Origin: Methanomethylophilus sp963643445
Lineage (GTDB): Archaea; Thermoplasmatota; Thermoplasmata; Methanomassiliicoccales; Methanomethylophilaceae
Assembly: GCA_963643445.1 (NCBI GenBank)
Contig: CAVIJO010000003.1
Coordinates: 1-64,000, forward strand
Direction of reading: 5' to 3'
Length of the DNA stretch: 64,000 nucleotides
Positions 34,243 to 42,960 of this stretch are shown one piece after another (within the stretch, counting starts at the first letter, position 1; the number at the start of each line of letters is the position of its first letter). The notes under the pieces were generated by a model. It had not been told where the DNA came from and ran no database searches. It was given only the letters and a program-made list of their open reading frames with translations. The translations under genes were made by a program, and so were the position numbers.

Positions 34243-34458
34243 TCAATCCTCCCCGTCCTCCTCGTATTCCAGTATGTCCCCCGGCTGGCAGTTCAGGGCC
34301 TCGCATATCGCACCTAGGGTGGAGAACCGTATTGCGGAGATCTTCCCAGTCTTTATCTTCGACAGGTTGACGTTGGTGATGCCCACCTTCTCCGCCAGTT
34401 CGTTGAGGGACATCTTCCTGTCCGCCATCACCCGGTCGAGTCTCAGTATGATCCCCAT
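34243..34458 (-). CDS. XRE-family helix-turn-helix regulator
   Basis: A 71-residue single-domain Cro/C1-type protein with MSLNELAEKVGITNVNLSKI (helix-turn-helix) and ALNCQPGDILEYE. ATG 34458 is taken from family alignment. It follows a DUF2975-like membrane gene at 4 bp spacing; this XRE plus DUF2975 pair is common in bacteria and may be a membrane-linked autoregulated unit. Confidence 0.85.
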   Translation of the reverse strand: MGIILRLDRVMADRKMSLNELAEKVGITNVNLSKIKTGKISAIRFSTLGAICEALNCQPGDILEYEEDGED

Positions 34459-34462
34459 CGTA

Positions 34463-34867
34463 TCACAGCGTCTCGTCGGATTCCTTCTGCAACTGCGCAC
34501 CGTATCCGAATATGAGTGCCAGCACATACAGTACGATCGCCCCTCCCACCTGGCCTGTAGGCAGGGAGACGGAATAATCCGAAGGGGAGAGCGCAGCTAT
34601 GCCCACAGCCTGTTCCGCCAGGACCGCCGCCGCACAGACCACCGATATGAATGCCATGAGTTTCAGCGTGCGGGCGTTGTCCTCGGTGAACGGGGAATCT
34701 CCGCCTTTCACGGTTTTCATGATGCGGTCCAGAAGGTATGTTACTGCGGCGAACGAACAGAAGCTCACAGCACCGTATCCCATGAGAATGATGAGTTCGG
34801 CGCGCCCTATATCGAAGATCTCCGTTCCGTCCGATGCGGCGAATACGCAGACGGATACGGCGCACAC
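34463..34867 (-). CDS. DUF2975-like membrane protein
   Basis: 134 residues from GTG 34867, with helices near 25-45, 70-92 and 105-125 and the family-like stretch GDSPFTEDNARTLKLMAFI. The open frame continues upstream to a TAA at about 34979 and encodes a further hydrophobic helix (HTVLLLALAFCICVAAV), which DUF2975 proteins have as helix 1. No ATG, GTG or TTG is available there. Either a rare start codon is used or the N-terminus is lost. It is paired with the XRE gene. Confidence 0.65.
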   Translation of the reverse strand: MCAVSVCVFAASDGTEIFDIGRAELIILMGYGAVSFCSFAAVTYLLDRIMKTVKGGDSPFTEDNARTLKLMAFISVVCAAAVLAEQAVGIAALSPSDYSVSLPTGQVGGAIVLYVLALIFGYGAQLQKESDETL

Positions 34868-35114
34868 CGCTGCGACGCATATGCAGAATGCAAGTGCCAG
34901 CAGCAGTACGGTGTGCCCGTATCCGCATATCTTCCTGAGTTTCGTCAGTTCTGTGCTTTCCGTGATGAATCCCTTCCCGACGGCTGTGTGAGTCCAGTAT
35001 TAATGAATCACATATATAATTTATTGTTAAACGATAAAAAATTAATGGGAATGATAAATGATTATATACAGGGTATCGAATGGAGGGCCGTTGAGTATCT
35101 CAACAGGAGATAAA

Positions 35115-35162
35115 ATGAAAACGGAAAATTCGGTCTGCATCTGCGGGGAGGTGTCTGAATGA
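35115..35162 (+). CDS. 15-residue leader ORF before ABC exporter
   Basis: ATG 35115 follows AGGAGA by 4 nt and encodes MKTENSVCICGEVSE. Its TGA overlaps the ABC gene's ATG (ATGA), and the ABC gene's own GGGGAGGTG lies inside it. A short ORF with its own Shine-Dalgarno and stop-start overlap looks like a translational-coupling or sensing leader. The Cys-Ile-Cys codons are its only notable content. Confidence 0.4.
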   Translation: MKTENSVCICGEVSE

Positions 35163-36103
35163 CCTCGGAGTGCCCCATAGAGTTCGTCGGTCTGAGGAAG
35201 GAGTACGGCGCATTCACGGCCGTGGACGGTCTCGACCTCCAGATCAGACGCAACAGTTTCACGGGGCTCCTCGGGCCCAACGGGGCCGGGAAGAGCACAT
35301 CGCTCAAAATCCTCACAAATCTCATACATGCGACCTCCGGCCACGCCTATATCAACGGGAACGACGTCGCAACGGACACCAAGAATGCGCTGATGGGTGT
35401 GGGAACCGTCGTGGAGACGCCGGAATTCTATCTGTATCTCTCGCCCCGTGAGACTTTCAGGTATATCGGCCAGATTTACGGGATGTCGAAGGAGTCCATC
35501 GCCTCCGAGACCGACGGAATCCTCGAGAAGGTCAAGATGACGGATTGGGCGGACAAGAGACTCGGCACATTCTCCAAAGGAATGAGGCAGAGGATCGCGC
35601 TGGGTCTTTCGCTTCTTAACGACCCCAGCATCATCATCCTCGACGAACCCACCTCCGGTCTGGACCCCAGGGGGATGGCCGAGATGAGGGAGATCCTGAA
35701 GAACATCAGGAACGACAACCACAATCTGACGGTCCTCATGTCCTCCCACATGATGCACGAGGTCACGGACCTGTGCGACAGGGTCGCCCTGATCAATCAC
35801 GGAAAACTTCTGCTGCATGACGACATATTCCACGTGATCGGAGGCTCCGGTGCCCGCACGCTCATCGTGAAGACAGTAGGTGTCCCGACAGACGACATGG
35901 TCTCCGCCGTATCCGGCCTCCCGTTCGTGGAGTCTGCATCCCGTTCCGGTTCCGACATCGCCGTCAGGTATACCGGGGAGAAGACCGACGAGGTCGGGCT
36001 CTTCAATAAGCTGGCACAGTTGGATATCGGAGTTTACAGCATATCTGAGAGCGACAACGCCCTCGAGAACAGATACCTCGAACTGATCAAGGAGTCGAGG
36101 TGA
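35159..36103 (+). CDS. ABC transporter ATP-binding protein
   Basis: 314 residues with LLGPNGAGKSTSLKIL (Walker A), GTFSKGMRQRIALG (signature) and IIILDEPTSGLDPRG (Walker B), followed by a C-terminal extra domain (about 225-314). This is the type of ATPase that powers ABC-2 drug, lipid or sodium exporters. GGAGGTG lies 6 nt before the ATG. The permease gene follows after 4 bp. Confidence 0.92.
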   Translation: MTSECPIEFVGLRKEYGAFTAVDGLDLQIRRNSFTGLLGPNGAGKSTSLKILTNLIHATSGHAYINGNDVATDTKNALMGVGTVVETPEFYLYLSPRETFRYIGQIYGMSKESIASETDGILEKVKMTDWADKRLGTFSKGMRQRIALGLSLLNDPSIIILDEPTSGLDPRGMAEMREILKNIRNDNHNLTVLMSSHMMHEVTDLCDRVALINHGKLLLHDDIFHVIGGSGARTLIVKTVGVPTDDMVSAVSGLPFVESASRSGSDIAVRYTGEKTDEVGLFNKLAQLDIGVYSISESDNALENRYLELIKESR

Positions 36104-36107
36104 TCCC

Positions 36108-36908
36108 ATGGGAGATGTGCAGACATCCGAAAGGAACGGATTCGCGGACGACTTCAGACAGGCATACGTCGTGATGAAGAACGAGGTCACCAAGTACGCC
36201 CGCGGAAAGAAGCTGATGATCTTCGGAATCATCACCGTGCTCATACTCGCAGTGGTCACGGCGGCCCTCGTGATATGGGGCGAAGGACTCGGTGACGACA
36301 GCAATGCCCTGGCATACCTTTACGTGATGATCATGGCCCTTCTGGTCGTGATATCGGTCACCCTGTTCACATCGACCGCTCTGGTGTCGGAGTTCGAGGA
36401 ACGCACGGCATTGATCCTCTTCACCAAACCGATAAAGAAGTGGGCGATATTCGCCGGGAAGTTCGCAGCGGCCATGATAGTGTCCGTCGGATTCATACTG
36501 GCATACTACGCTTTCCTGGCCGTCCTCTGCCTGATTGGACCCGGATACGTGACCTCCGAGATAGGTCAGTCCATGGCCCTCGCCGTCTGTTACACCTTCG
36601 GCTGTGCGGGAATCGCACTTCTGATCAGTGCAGTCATGAAGAAAGCCAGTACGGCCTCCATACTGACATTCTTCACCATAATGCTGTTCCTGAGTATGCT
36701 GGTGTCTGTGGTGAAACTCGCAGTGGGCCTCGGTGACACGTGGTACGTACTGTCGACGGCCGGGGACGATATACTGAATGTTCTGGGAAATTCGCTTATG
36801 ACGGGTAACAACGAAGCCCATCCCCTGAGGTCCTGCATCGTCATGATCGTGTGGGGAGCCGCCGCATCCGTCGCCGCCTTCCTCGCATTCAGAAAGAGGG
36901 ATTTCTGA
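36108..36908 (+). CDS. ABC-2 type transporter permease
   Basis: 266 residues with six hydrophobic segments (about 32-54, 66-90, 112-135, 150-170, 178-200, 238-258) and EFEERTALILFTKPIKKW after helix 2, a typical ABC-2 cytoplasmic motif. It pairs with the preceding ATPase; the substrate is unknown. The gene ends at a strong terminator. Confidence 0.88.
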   Translation: MGDVQTSERNGFADDFRQAYVVMKNEVTKYARGKKLMIFGIITVLILAVVTAALVIWGEGLGDDSNALAYLYVMIMALLVVISVTLFTSTALVSEFEERTALILFTKPIKKWAIFAGKFAAAMIVSVGFILAYYAFLAVLCLIGPGYVTSEIGQSMALAVCYTFGCAGIALLISAVMKKASTASILTFFTIMLFLSMLVSVVKLAVGLGDTWYVLSTAGDDILNVLGNSLMTGNNEAHPLRSCIVMIVWGAAASVAAFLAFRKRDF

Positions 36909-36915
36909 AACTTCC

Positions 36916-36940
36916 GAGGGGGTCCGCCCCCTCATTTTTC
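36916..36940 (+). terminator. ABC exporter operon terminator
   Basis: GAGGGGG (36916-36922), TCCG loop, CCCCCTC (36927-36933), then ATTTTT. Confidence 0.8.
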
Positions 36941-36946
36941 ACATCG

Positions 36947-36955
36947 CTGGCACAT
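36947..36955 (+). repeat. CTGGCACAT word, intergenic copy 6
   Basis: Exact copy 8 bp after the T run of the ABC operon terminator. Confidence 0.6.
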
Positions 36956-37098
36956 AACTGTGAGAAGGTGCGGGTGCGAGTTCGCATCCGTCTGAAAAAG
37001 GTTTTTTGGAACGTTTATGCCGTGGGGTGTTGCCTGGATAAACCGTCCGAATACGTGCGCTTTTCAGTTTATATACCTGCGACGTCATCTGCCGGACG

Positions 37099-37719
37099 AT
37101 GTCCGAAGAAGAGGAATTCTCGATACCGGAGAAGAAAGACAGGAAGATTGCACTGGTCGTCGTCGATGCGCAGAACAAATTTCTGACGGGGGCCTCCAAA
37201 CAGGCCATAGACGGAAAGGATGCCCATGTGTCAGTCATGTCGGAGGCGGTCAGGAGATTCCACGAGGTCGGCCGTCCGGTCATATTCATCCTGTACGACG
37301 GGATAACCCATTACATCGACGAAAACACTGCCGAAGGCGATGCGGTATTCGACGGGATCGACGTGCATTCGGACGATTTCTTCGTGCACAAATATCATAT
37401 GAATTCCTTCAGGAACACCTGTCTCGCAGACGTGGTGAAGAATTCCGGGTGCGACAGCGTCCTTCTGTGCGGTCTTTATACCGATTTCTGCGTTATGGCA
37501 ACCTATTGGTCGGCCGTGGACCACGACCTCACCGCATTCCTGCTGAAGGACGCCCTGATCGCCACGGATGAGAAGGTGAATGAGGCGTATTTCAGCGTAT
37601 GCAGGTCCTTCGACATGGACGAGGTGAAGGAGAATCTTGCCAACGTGAAGGAGGTATTCCGTCCGAAGGATCCCCTCGCCGCTTACATCAGGAAGAAATA
37701 TCCCGGCAACAGGGAGTGA
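37099..37719 (+). CDS. Isochorismatase-family cysteine hydrolase
   Basis: 206 residues. The catalytic triad of the family is visible: Asp in ALVVVDAQNKF (about 23), Lys in FFVHKYHMNSF (about 97) and Cys in CGLYTDFCVMAT (about 132). Such enzymes hydrolyse nicotinamide, isochorismate, ureidoacrylate or similar amides and ethers; the substrate cannot be told here. A TATA element (gtttatatac) lies about 25 bp before the ATG. Confidence 0.85.
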   Translation: MSEEEEFSIPEKKDRKIALVVVDAQNKFLTGASKQAIDGKDAHVSVMSEAVRRFHEVGRPVIFILYDGITHYIDENTAEGDAVFDGIDVHSDDFFVHKYHMNSFRNTCLADVVKNSGCDSVLLCGLYTDFCVMATYWSAVDHDLTAFLLKDALIATDEKVNEAYFSVCRSFDMDEVKENLANVKEVFRPKDPLAAYIRKKYPGNRE

Positions 37720-37737
37720 AATTCCGAGAATTGGATG

Positions 37738-37810
37738 TGGGGCTACCCGGATTTGAACCGAGGTCAATGGCTCCCAAAGCCACAAGTATACCAAGCTAGC
37801 CCATAGCCCC
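37738..37810 (-). tRNA. tRNA-Pro (anticodon TGG)
   Basis: On the minus strand acceptor GGGGCTA pairs with TAGCCCC. The anticodon arm is GTGGC-TTTGGGA-GCCAT, anticodon TGG. The T loop is TTCAAAT and the discriminator is A. No CCA is encoded, unlike the Pro-GGG and Met tRNAs in this window. Confidence 0.95.
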
Positions 37811-37860
37811 TTGAGTACGCAGACAATTGCCTGTTTCTATTTAGATTATGGCATCTGCGT

Positions 37861-38418
37861 TCAGATGAACCCCTTTGCACGGAGTCCGTCGATGAGCATG
37901 CGTGTCGCAGCTCCTCTGTGGGATATCACATTCTTCTCCTCGAGGGGGATCTCTGCGAAGGAATGTTCGCCGTCGGGACTGAAGATGGGGTCGTAACCGA
38001 ATCCCCCGTCTCCTCTGGCACATTCGAGGATGACTCCCGGACACATGCCTGTCACAATCACGGTCTCATCTCCGATCATGCATCCGATGCAGCATTTGAA
38101 GACGGCCCTTCTGTCTTCGATGCCTTCCATGAGTTTCAGGATCCCGGCGTTCCCGATGGTCTTCTGACCGTACGCGGAATAGACACCCGGGAATCCTTTC
38201 AGAGCCTCCACGAACAATCCTGAATCATCGATCATGAAGTTGTTCAGTCCCGCGGCGTGCAGGGCTTTGAGACCCTTGTCAACAACCTCTTCGAGGTAGG
38301 CAGTCTGCACCTCGTCGTATTCGCGGTTGATGTGTTCCATTTCGATGCCGTATTCTCCGAGTGCGTTCTGGTATTCCTTCACCTTGCCGGGATTGTGGGT
38401 CACTACGCTGAGCCTCAT
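37861..38418 (-). CDS. rdgB: XTP/dITP pyrophosphatase
   Basis: A 185-residue Ham1/RdgB-type house-cleaning enzyme removing non-canonical purine triphosphates. It has SVVTHNPGKVKEY, FMIDDSGLFVEALKGFPGVYSA, GFGYDPIF and the closing NVISHRGAA. Its start overlaps the bud32 stop by 4 bp. A CTGGCACAT word lies inside at 38015-38023. Confidence 0.93.
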   Translation of the reverse strand: MRLSVVTHNPGKVKEYQNALGEYGIEMEHINREYDEVQTAYLEEVVDKGLKALHAAGLNNFMIDDSGLFVEALKGFPGVYSAYGQKTIGNAGILKLMEGIEDRRAVFKCCIGCMIGDETVIVTGMCPGVILECARGDGGFGYDPIFSPDGEHSFAEIPLEEKNVISHRGAATRMLIDGLRAKGFI

Positions 38419-39056
38419 GTGTATCTTCCCCTGTCTTTGATCTCCTGGACCTTGTCCATTATTTTTCCCGCCTGGGTCTTTGCGCCGCAGTACGCTTCGA
38501 GGAGTTTTCCGTAGGCATCCCCGAGTTTGGGGTGGGCGGACGAGAACGCCCTTTCAAGGAGGCGCAGGTCCACTCCCATGTCCTCCTCCTCGGCGGGATA
38601 GATGCCCATGGAGAAGTCTATGAAACATACCGTGCCGTTCTCTGCGAGGATCATGTTCGAGGTCGTGAGGTCCCCGTGGGTTATCCGTGCGTTGTGCATG
38701 GCGGCGATGTCTTTTCCGATGGTGCGGCAGAGTTCATCCGCCTCCTCGGGATGGGTGTCGAGGCGGTGTTTGACGGTCTCTCCCTTCACATCCTCCATGA
38801 CGAGAGCCCCTTCCTCGGGGTCGGCGTAGTAGATGACGGGTGTGCGCAGTCCCGCACGGCGGGCGTCCCTTATAAGACGGGCCTCTGCGCGTATGCGCTG
38901 GCCGCGGATCCTTCTGTCGAGTTCCGGAATGCGGTAGCCCTTGGGGGACCGTATCTTCACGACGGCGTCCCTGCCGAGGAACGATGTCCTGTAGACGCTT
39001 CCCTCCGCACCTCTGGCAATCTCCGTCATTCCGCCCGTGTCCATGCCGTCGGTCAT
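38415..39056 (-). CDS. bud32: KEOPS complex kinase Bud32
   Basis: About 213 residues from ATG 39056 (TTG 39074 is the alternative). This small atypical kinase shows RGAEGSVYRT, VVKIRSPKGYRIPELDRRIR, LVMEDVKGE, HGDLTTSNMIL and CFIDFSMG, the compact Bud32/PRPK layout. As part of KEOPS it supports the Kae1 t6A tRNA modification. Kae1 is not fused here, unlike in several methanogens. Confidence 0.9.
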   Translation of the reverse strand: MTDGMDTGGMTEIARGAEGSVYRTSFLGRDAVVKIRSPKGYRIPELDRRIRGQRIRAEARLIRDARRAGLRTPVIYYADPEEGALVMEDVKGETVKHRLDTHPEEADELCRTIGKDIAAMHNARITHGDLTTSNMILAENGTVCFIDFSMGIYPAEEEDMGVDLRLLERAFSSAHPKLGDAYGKLLEAYCGAKTQAGKIMDKVQEIKDRGRYT

Positions 39057-39125
39057 GTTCTGTTCGTAATTCAATTATTCGCCTTCGGAACATAGTTTAA
39101 TCAACAAGCGGAACATAATGCGCTT

Positions 39126-39782
39126 GTGAACCGCATTCCCACAGGCTGCAGATCTCTGGACTCCCTTCTCGGCGGAGGCATCGAGGCGGGCAGCGTCACT
39201 CTTTTCTACGGTGAGGCGGGGTGCGGGAAGACCAACATCTGTCTTCAGATGGCGTACAACGTCATCCGCGAAGGCAGGAAGGTGGCGTTCGTGGACACCG
39301 AAGGGCTGTCGTACGAACGCATTCATCAGATTTTCAAGGACGACGACCTCGTGAACAATCTCCTCGTCTTCCAGGTCCACAGCTTCCATGAGCAGGCCGA
39401 CAGAGTGGAACAGATCGTCAGGATTGCGAGAAACGGACTGCTGGGTCTTATCATTGTGGATTCCATGACGATGTTCTACCGCCTCAATTATGATAACCAG
39501 GAGATGAAGAACAGCTTCATCAGGCAGACGGAGACACTTCTGAATATCGCAAGAGAGTACGAGGTGCCGGTGCTGATCACGTCGCAGGTGTACACCAACA
39601 TCTCCACAGGGTCTATAGAATTCCTGGGCGGTCACGCGATGCATCATAATGCCAAGACCATCATCAGGATCGACCTTCACAGCGACGGTGTGAGAATCGC
39701 AGTCATCAAGAAACACCGTAGTCTTCCGGAAGGGAGGAAGGCCATGTTCCGCATAACGGCGGACGGCATACGCGATATGTGA
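39126..39782 (+). CDS. radB: DNA repair and recombination protein RadB
   Basis: A 218-residue RecA-fold core without the N-terminal DNA-binding domain of RadA: GCRSLDSLLGGGIEAGSVTLFYGEAGCGKTN (Walker A) and LIIVDSMTMFYRL (Walker B). RadB is a euryarchaeal RadA paralogue acting as a recombination mediator. It starts at GTG 39126, about 27 bp from the TATA-like tttaatc at 39096 shared with divergent bud32. After its stop comes CTGGCACTTTTATTTT (39792), a near-match of the 9-mer word. Confidence 0.92.
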   Translation: MNRIPTGCRSLDSLLGGGIEAGSVTLFYGEAGCGKTNICLQMAYNVIREGRKVAFVDTEGLSYERIHQIFKDDDLVNNLLVFQVHSFHEQADRVEQIVRIARNGLLGLIIVDSMTMFYRLNYDNQEMKNSFIRQTETLLNIAREYEVPVLITSQVYTNISTGSIEFLGGHAMHHNAKTIIRIDLHSDGVRIAVIKKHRSLPEGRKAMFRITADGIRDM

Positions 39783-39857
39783 ATTCCGTACGCTGGCACT
39801 TTTATTTTACGAAACGGAATGGGTCGGGGACCGCTTCCGCGGCCCCCGGAAAAGGGT

Positions 39858-40841
39858 TCAGACGTCCCTGTTGATCGCATAGTCGGCGAGGGAGAGCATG
39901 AATTCTTTGTCCTCGCTCTCGGGCAGGATGTCGAGATATTTCTTGGCGGAGGCAATCTTGTCCTCGGCGGCCTTTTTGTTGTAGTCGATGGCGCCGATCT
40001 CCCTCATAATCTCCATTCCTTCCCTGACCTCGTCCTCGGTCGCATCCATGTTTCCGAGGATGGACTTGAATTTGGCGAGTCTGCGCTCATCCTTCAGGTG
40101 TTCCAGGGTGTATGTGACCATCAGGGTGCACTTGCCTTTCCTGAGGTCGTTCCCGACGGATTTCCCGGTTTTGGAGGAGTCTCCCGCGATTCCCAGGTAG
40201 TCGTCGTACATCTGGAATCCGAGTCCCATGTCGAGGGCGAATCTGTTGATGGCCTCGACGGTCTTCGCGTCGGCCCCTCCGCAGAGGGCTCCTCCCGCGG
40301 CGGCCGCAGCGAAGAGGACGCTGGTCTTCAGGAAGATGGTCTCGGTGTAGACGGCCTCGGAGACGAGCCGGTGTTCGTTGCAGATGTCCATCTCCTGTCC
40401 CCTGGCGAGGTCCCAGACGGCCTTGGTGACGTATCTGAGGACTTCCCTCATGGCCTCTGCGGGGATGTCGAGTTCGGCGATGATCTGGAACGCTTTTGCG
40501 AAGAGGGCGTCCCCCGCCAGGATGGCGGTGGGTTCGTCGTAGGCGACGTGAATGGTCTTCATCCCGCGCCTCATCTCGTCCCCGTCCATGACGTCATCGT
40601 GGATCAGGGTGAAGTTGTGGATGTACTCGATGGCGACCGCAAGGGGCACCGCCTTGGATTTGTCCCCTCCGACGGCGCCGCATGCGGCGAGGGCGATGGC
40701 GGGGCGCATTCTCTTTCCCCCGGCGTACGGATACTGCCTCGATGCATCGATGAGCCTCATGGGCTCCTCGTCGGGTATGTAGCTCTTAATGGGTCCGTCG
40801 ACCTCCGCGGAAGCCTTCTTCAGATACTGTTTTGCGTCCAT
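39858..40841 (-). CDS. idsA: Polyprenyl diphosphate synthase (GGPP synthase type)
   Basis: A 327-residue isoprenyl chain-elongating enzyme. First Asp-rich motif LIHDDVMDGDEMRRG, second FQMYDDYLGIAGD, and GGKRMRPAI near the N-terminus. It makes geranylgeranyl (or farnesyl) diphosphate for archaeal lipids. ATG 40841 has GGAGGGA upstream and overlaps the IDI-2 3' end by 22 bp. Confidence 0.93.
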   Translation of the reverse strand: MDAKQYLKKASAEVDGPIKSYIPDEEPMRLIDASRQYPYAGGKRMRPAIALAACGAVGGDKSKAVPLAVAIEYIHNFTLIHDDVMDGDEMRRGMKTIHVAYDEPTAILAGDALFAKAFQIIAELDIPAEAMREVLRYVTKAVWDLARGQEMDICNEHRLVSEAVYTETIFLKTSVLFAAAAAGGALCGGADAKTVEAINRFALDMGLGFQMYDDYLGIAGDSSKTGKSVGNDLRKGKCTLMVTYTLEHLKDERRLAKFKSILGNMDATEDEVREGMEIMREIGAIDYNKKAAEDKIASAKKYLDILPESEDKEFMLSLADYAINRDV

Positions 40842-41896
40842 CTCATTCCCTCCATCCAATCTCTGGTTTCACCTAGAACGACATATCTCGCTTTTGCGAG
40901 CTGTTTGATGTCGGAGGACCCGGTCAGCATCATGGCGACCCTGAGTTCCTCCGCGAATAGCGAAAGTTTGTTTTTGACCGCTTCTGCGGATTCCGTAGCC
41001 TCTCTGAGGACCGCGCGTGCGCACCCTGCCGCCGCCGCGCCCATGGCGATGGCGGCCGCCGCATGGGTTCCGTCGAGGATCCCTCCCGACGCGATGAGCG
41101 GCAGTTTGCTGCACCTGGCCTCCTGAAGGGACACGGGTGCGGGTATTCCCCAGTCGAAGAATGTGTTCCCCATCTCGGTCTGCAGTTCGTCCCCTATCGA
41201 GGATGCTCTATACATCTCGACCGCCGCGAAACTGGTGCCGCCCATCCCCGCGATGTCGATCCCGTGGATGCCGATGCCTTTCAGTCTCTCCGCCGTGAAG
41301 GCGTCTATCCCGGCCCCCGTCTCCTTGACGATGAGGGGATATTCCCTCGCAAGGTCGCGGATGCGGCCTCTTATTCCCTTCCCGTTCCTGTCCCCCTCCG
41401 GCTGTATGACCTCCTGGAGGAAGTTCAGGTGGACGGCCACGTAGTCCGCGTCCACCAGGTCCTTCGCCTGGCCGACCATCTCGGAGGTGAACATGTCCCT
41501 GCTCTTCTGTTTCACGAGCTGCGGGGCTCCGATGTTCCCGATGACCAGCGGGACGTCGTAGTCTCTGATGATGCTGTAACTCTCGGGATCCACGCCGGTC
41601 ACGCCGGCGCGTTCGCTCCCGACGCCCATGCCGATCCCGAGTTCGGAACAGGCTTTCGCAATGTTCTCGTTGATCTTCCTCGCTCCGGAGAATCCCCCGG
41701 TGATGGCCGTTACCACAAGCGGGAAGGCCAGCTTTTTGCCGAGGACCGTTGCGGACGTATCGATCTCATCCATATCGATCTCGGGCATGGCATTGTGCAG
41801 CAGCCTCACGTCGTCCCAGTAACAGCTGTCGGGAGCGACCCTTTCCTTGAGGCATATGTCGATATGTTCCGATTTCCTTCCGCGAATCCCGGTCAT
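40820..41896 (-). CDS. fni: Type 2 isopentenyl-diphosphate delta-isomerase
   Basis: A 358-residue FMN-dependent IDI-2, a TIM barrel with RKSEHIDICL, VVTAITGG, GNIGAPQLV, HLNFLQEVIQPEGD and ASGGILDG. It interconverts IPP and DMAPP. It lies between isopentenyl phosphate kinase (4-bp overlap) and the prenyl synthase, so the operon runs from IP to polyprenyl diphosphate. Confidence 0.95.
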   Translation of the reverse strand: MTGIRGRKSEHIDICLKERVAPDSCYWDDVRLLHNAMPEIDMDEIDTSATVLGKKLAFPLVVTAITGGFSGARKINENIAKACSELGIGMGVGSERAGVTGVDPESYSIIRDYDVPLVIGNIGAPQLVKQKSRDMFTSEMVGQAKDLVDADYVAVHLNFLQEVIQPEGDRNGKGIRGRIRDLAREYPLIVKETGAGIDAFTAERLKGIGIHGIDIAGMGGTSFAAVEMYRASSIGDELQTEMGNTFFDWGIPAPVSLQEARCSKLPLIASGGILDGTHAAAAIAMGAAAAGCARAVLREATESAEAVKNKLSLFAEELRVAMMLTGSSDIKQLAKARYVVLGETRDWMEGMRWTQNSI

Positions 41897-42672
41897 TCCA
41901 GGCCTCCTTTGGCTACCGTGCAGGTAACTGTTTCGCCTTTTAATAGTGAGTACAGGCGCCCGGGTACATTCCCGTTGACGAGGTAGCAGCGGGTGTCCGT
42001 ATAGGTCATGCGGAGCATCGCCTCCATTTTGGAGCGTACGCCTCCCGTGACATCCGCCACGGTTTCATCGGTGGCGATGGCATCGAGTTTCTTTTTCGTG
42101 ACCTTTCCGATGAATTTCGCCTTCTTATCGGTCTTGGGATCGGCCGTGTAGAGGCCGTCGATGTCGGACACGAATACGACTTTGTCCGGGTAGAACATCC
42201 TGCAGAGGACCTCCATGCACTGGTCGCCGGAGACTATTGCGAAGCCCTTTTTCCTGTCGGGAACCACATCCCCGAACATCACGGGCATGATGCCGAGTTC
42301 TTCGAGGCGCCTTAGGGGTTCCTCGTTGTCTACTATGAGTTCTCCGTCCTCCATGACGAAACAGGATCCCGGGGGCACGGATACGGCCGGAATGCCGGCG
42401 CCGAGGAGTTCCTCGACCACCATGGACGACAGTTCCCTCGTGTCGCACATGATGCGTGCGGCCGCAGGGATCTGCCTGTCATCGAAATATCCGTCCTGGA
42501 TGGAGTATTCCTTCGCCAGGACATGGCCGAATGAACCGGCGCCGTGGACGATCATGACTTCCTGTCCCGAACGGCGGATCTCGTCGGCGAGTCTCGCGAC
42601 GGTTTCCTTGTTGAATTTGTGATACTCGGATTTGTCGGTTATGACGCTTCCGCCGAGTTTTATCAGTATCAT
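41893..42672 (-). CDS. ipk: Isopentenyl phosphate kinase
   Basis: A 259-residue amino-acid-kinase-fold enzyme: MILIKLGGSVITDK, the phosphate-binding His in VHGAGSFGHVLA, FVSDIDGLYTADP and DVTGGVRSKM. It phosphorylates isopentenyl phosphate in the modified archaeal mevalonate pathway. First gene of the isoprenoid operon. Confidence 0.95.
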   Translation of the reverse strand: MILIKLGGSVITDKSEYHKFNKETVARLADEIRRSGQEVMIVHGAGSFGHVLAKEYSIQDGYFDDRQIPAAARIMCDTRELSSMVVEELLGAGIPAVSVPPGSCFVMEDGELIVDNEEPLRRLEELGIMPVMFGDVVPDRKKGFAIVSGDQCMEVLCRMFYPDKVVFVSDIDGLYTADPKTDKKAKFIGKVTKKKLDAIATDETVADVTGGVRSKMEAMLRMTYTDTRCYLVNGNVPGRLYSLLKGETVTCTVAKGGLE

Positions 42673-42765
42673 CGCCGTGGGCTATGCCCTCCGTGATTAA
42701 AATAATAATTATAAGAGGCCGGCGGAATTGTTTATGGCCCCGCCCATCGGATGAAATTGAAAAGT

Positions 42766-42888
42766 GGTAGACAGCGTGTCTGCTTTCCCGTACACTTGCG
42801 TAATACAGTACGCGACAGATACGTGAGCGGGCTTAACTTCCGGGTTCGAGATGGGACCGGGTGAACCCCGCTGCTGTGGCCGTCTGAC
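42766..42888 (-). rRNA. rrf: 5S ribosomal RNA
   Basis: The minus strand contains the conserved 5S core CCCGGTCCCATCTCGAACCC then GGAAGTTAAGCCCGC, and its ends (GTCAGACGGC and GCTGTCTAC) pair as helix I. A TATA element (ttatataat, about 42909-42918) sits about 25 bp upstream. The gene stands alone without 16S or 23S, as is usual in Thermoplasmata. Ends are approximate by a few bases. Confidence 0.93.
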
Positions 42889-42960
42889 CAAAACTCCAGA
42901 TGTCTAAGTATTATATAAAATTATCTGATAAGTCGTTTCGGGGCAGGCGGATGCCTGCGT

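Noticed and set aside
34243..34867. Toxin-antitoxin pair (XRE plus small membrane protein)
   Set aside because: The membrane partner resembles DUF2975, which is often paired with XRE regulators; nothing indicates toxicity.
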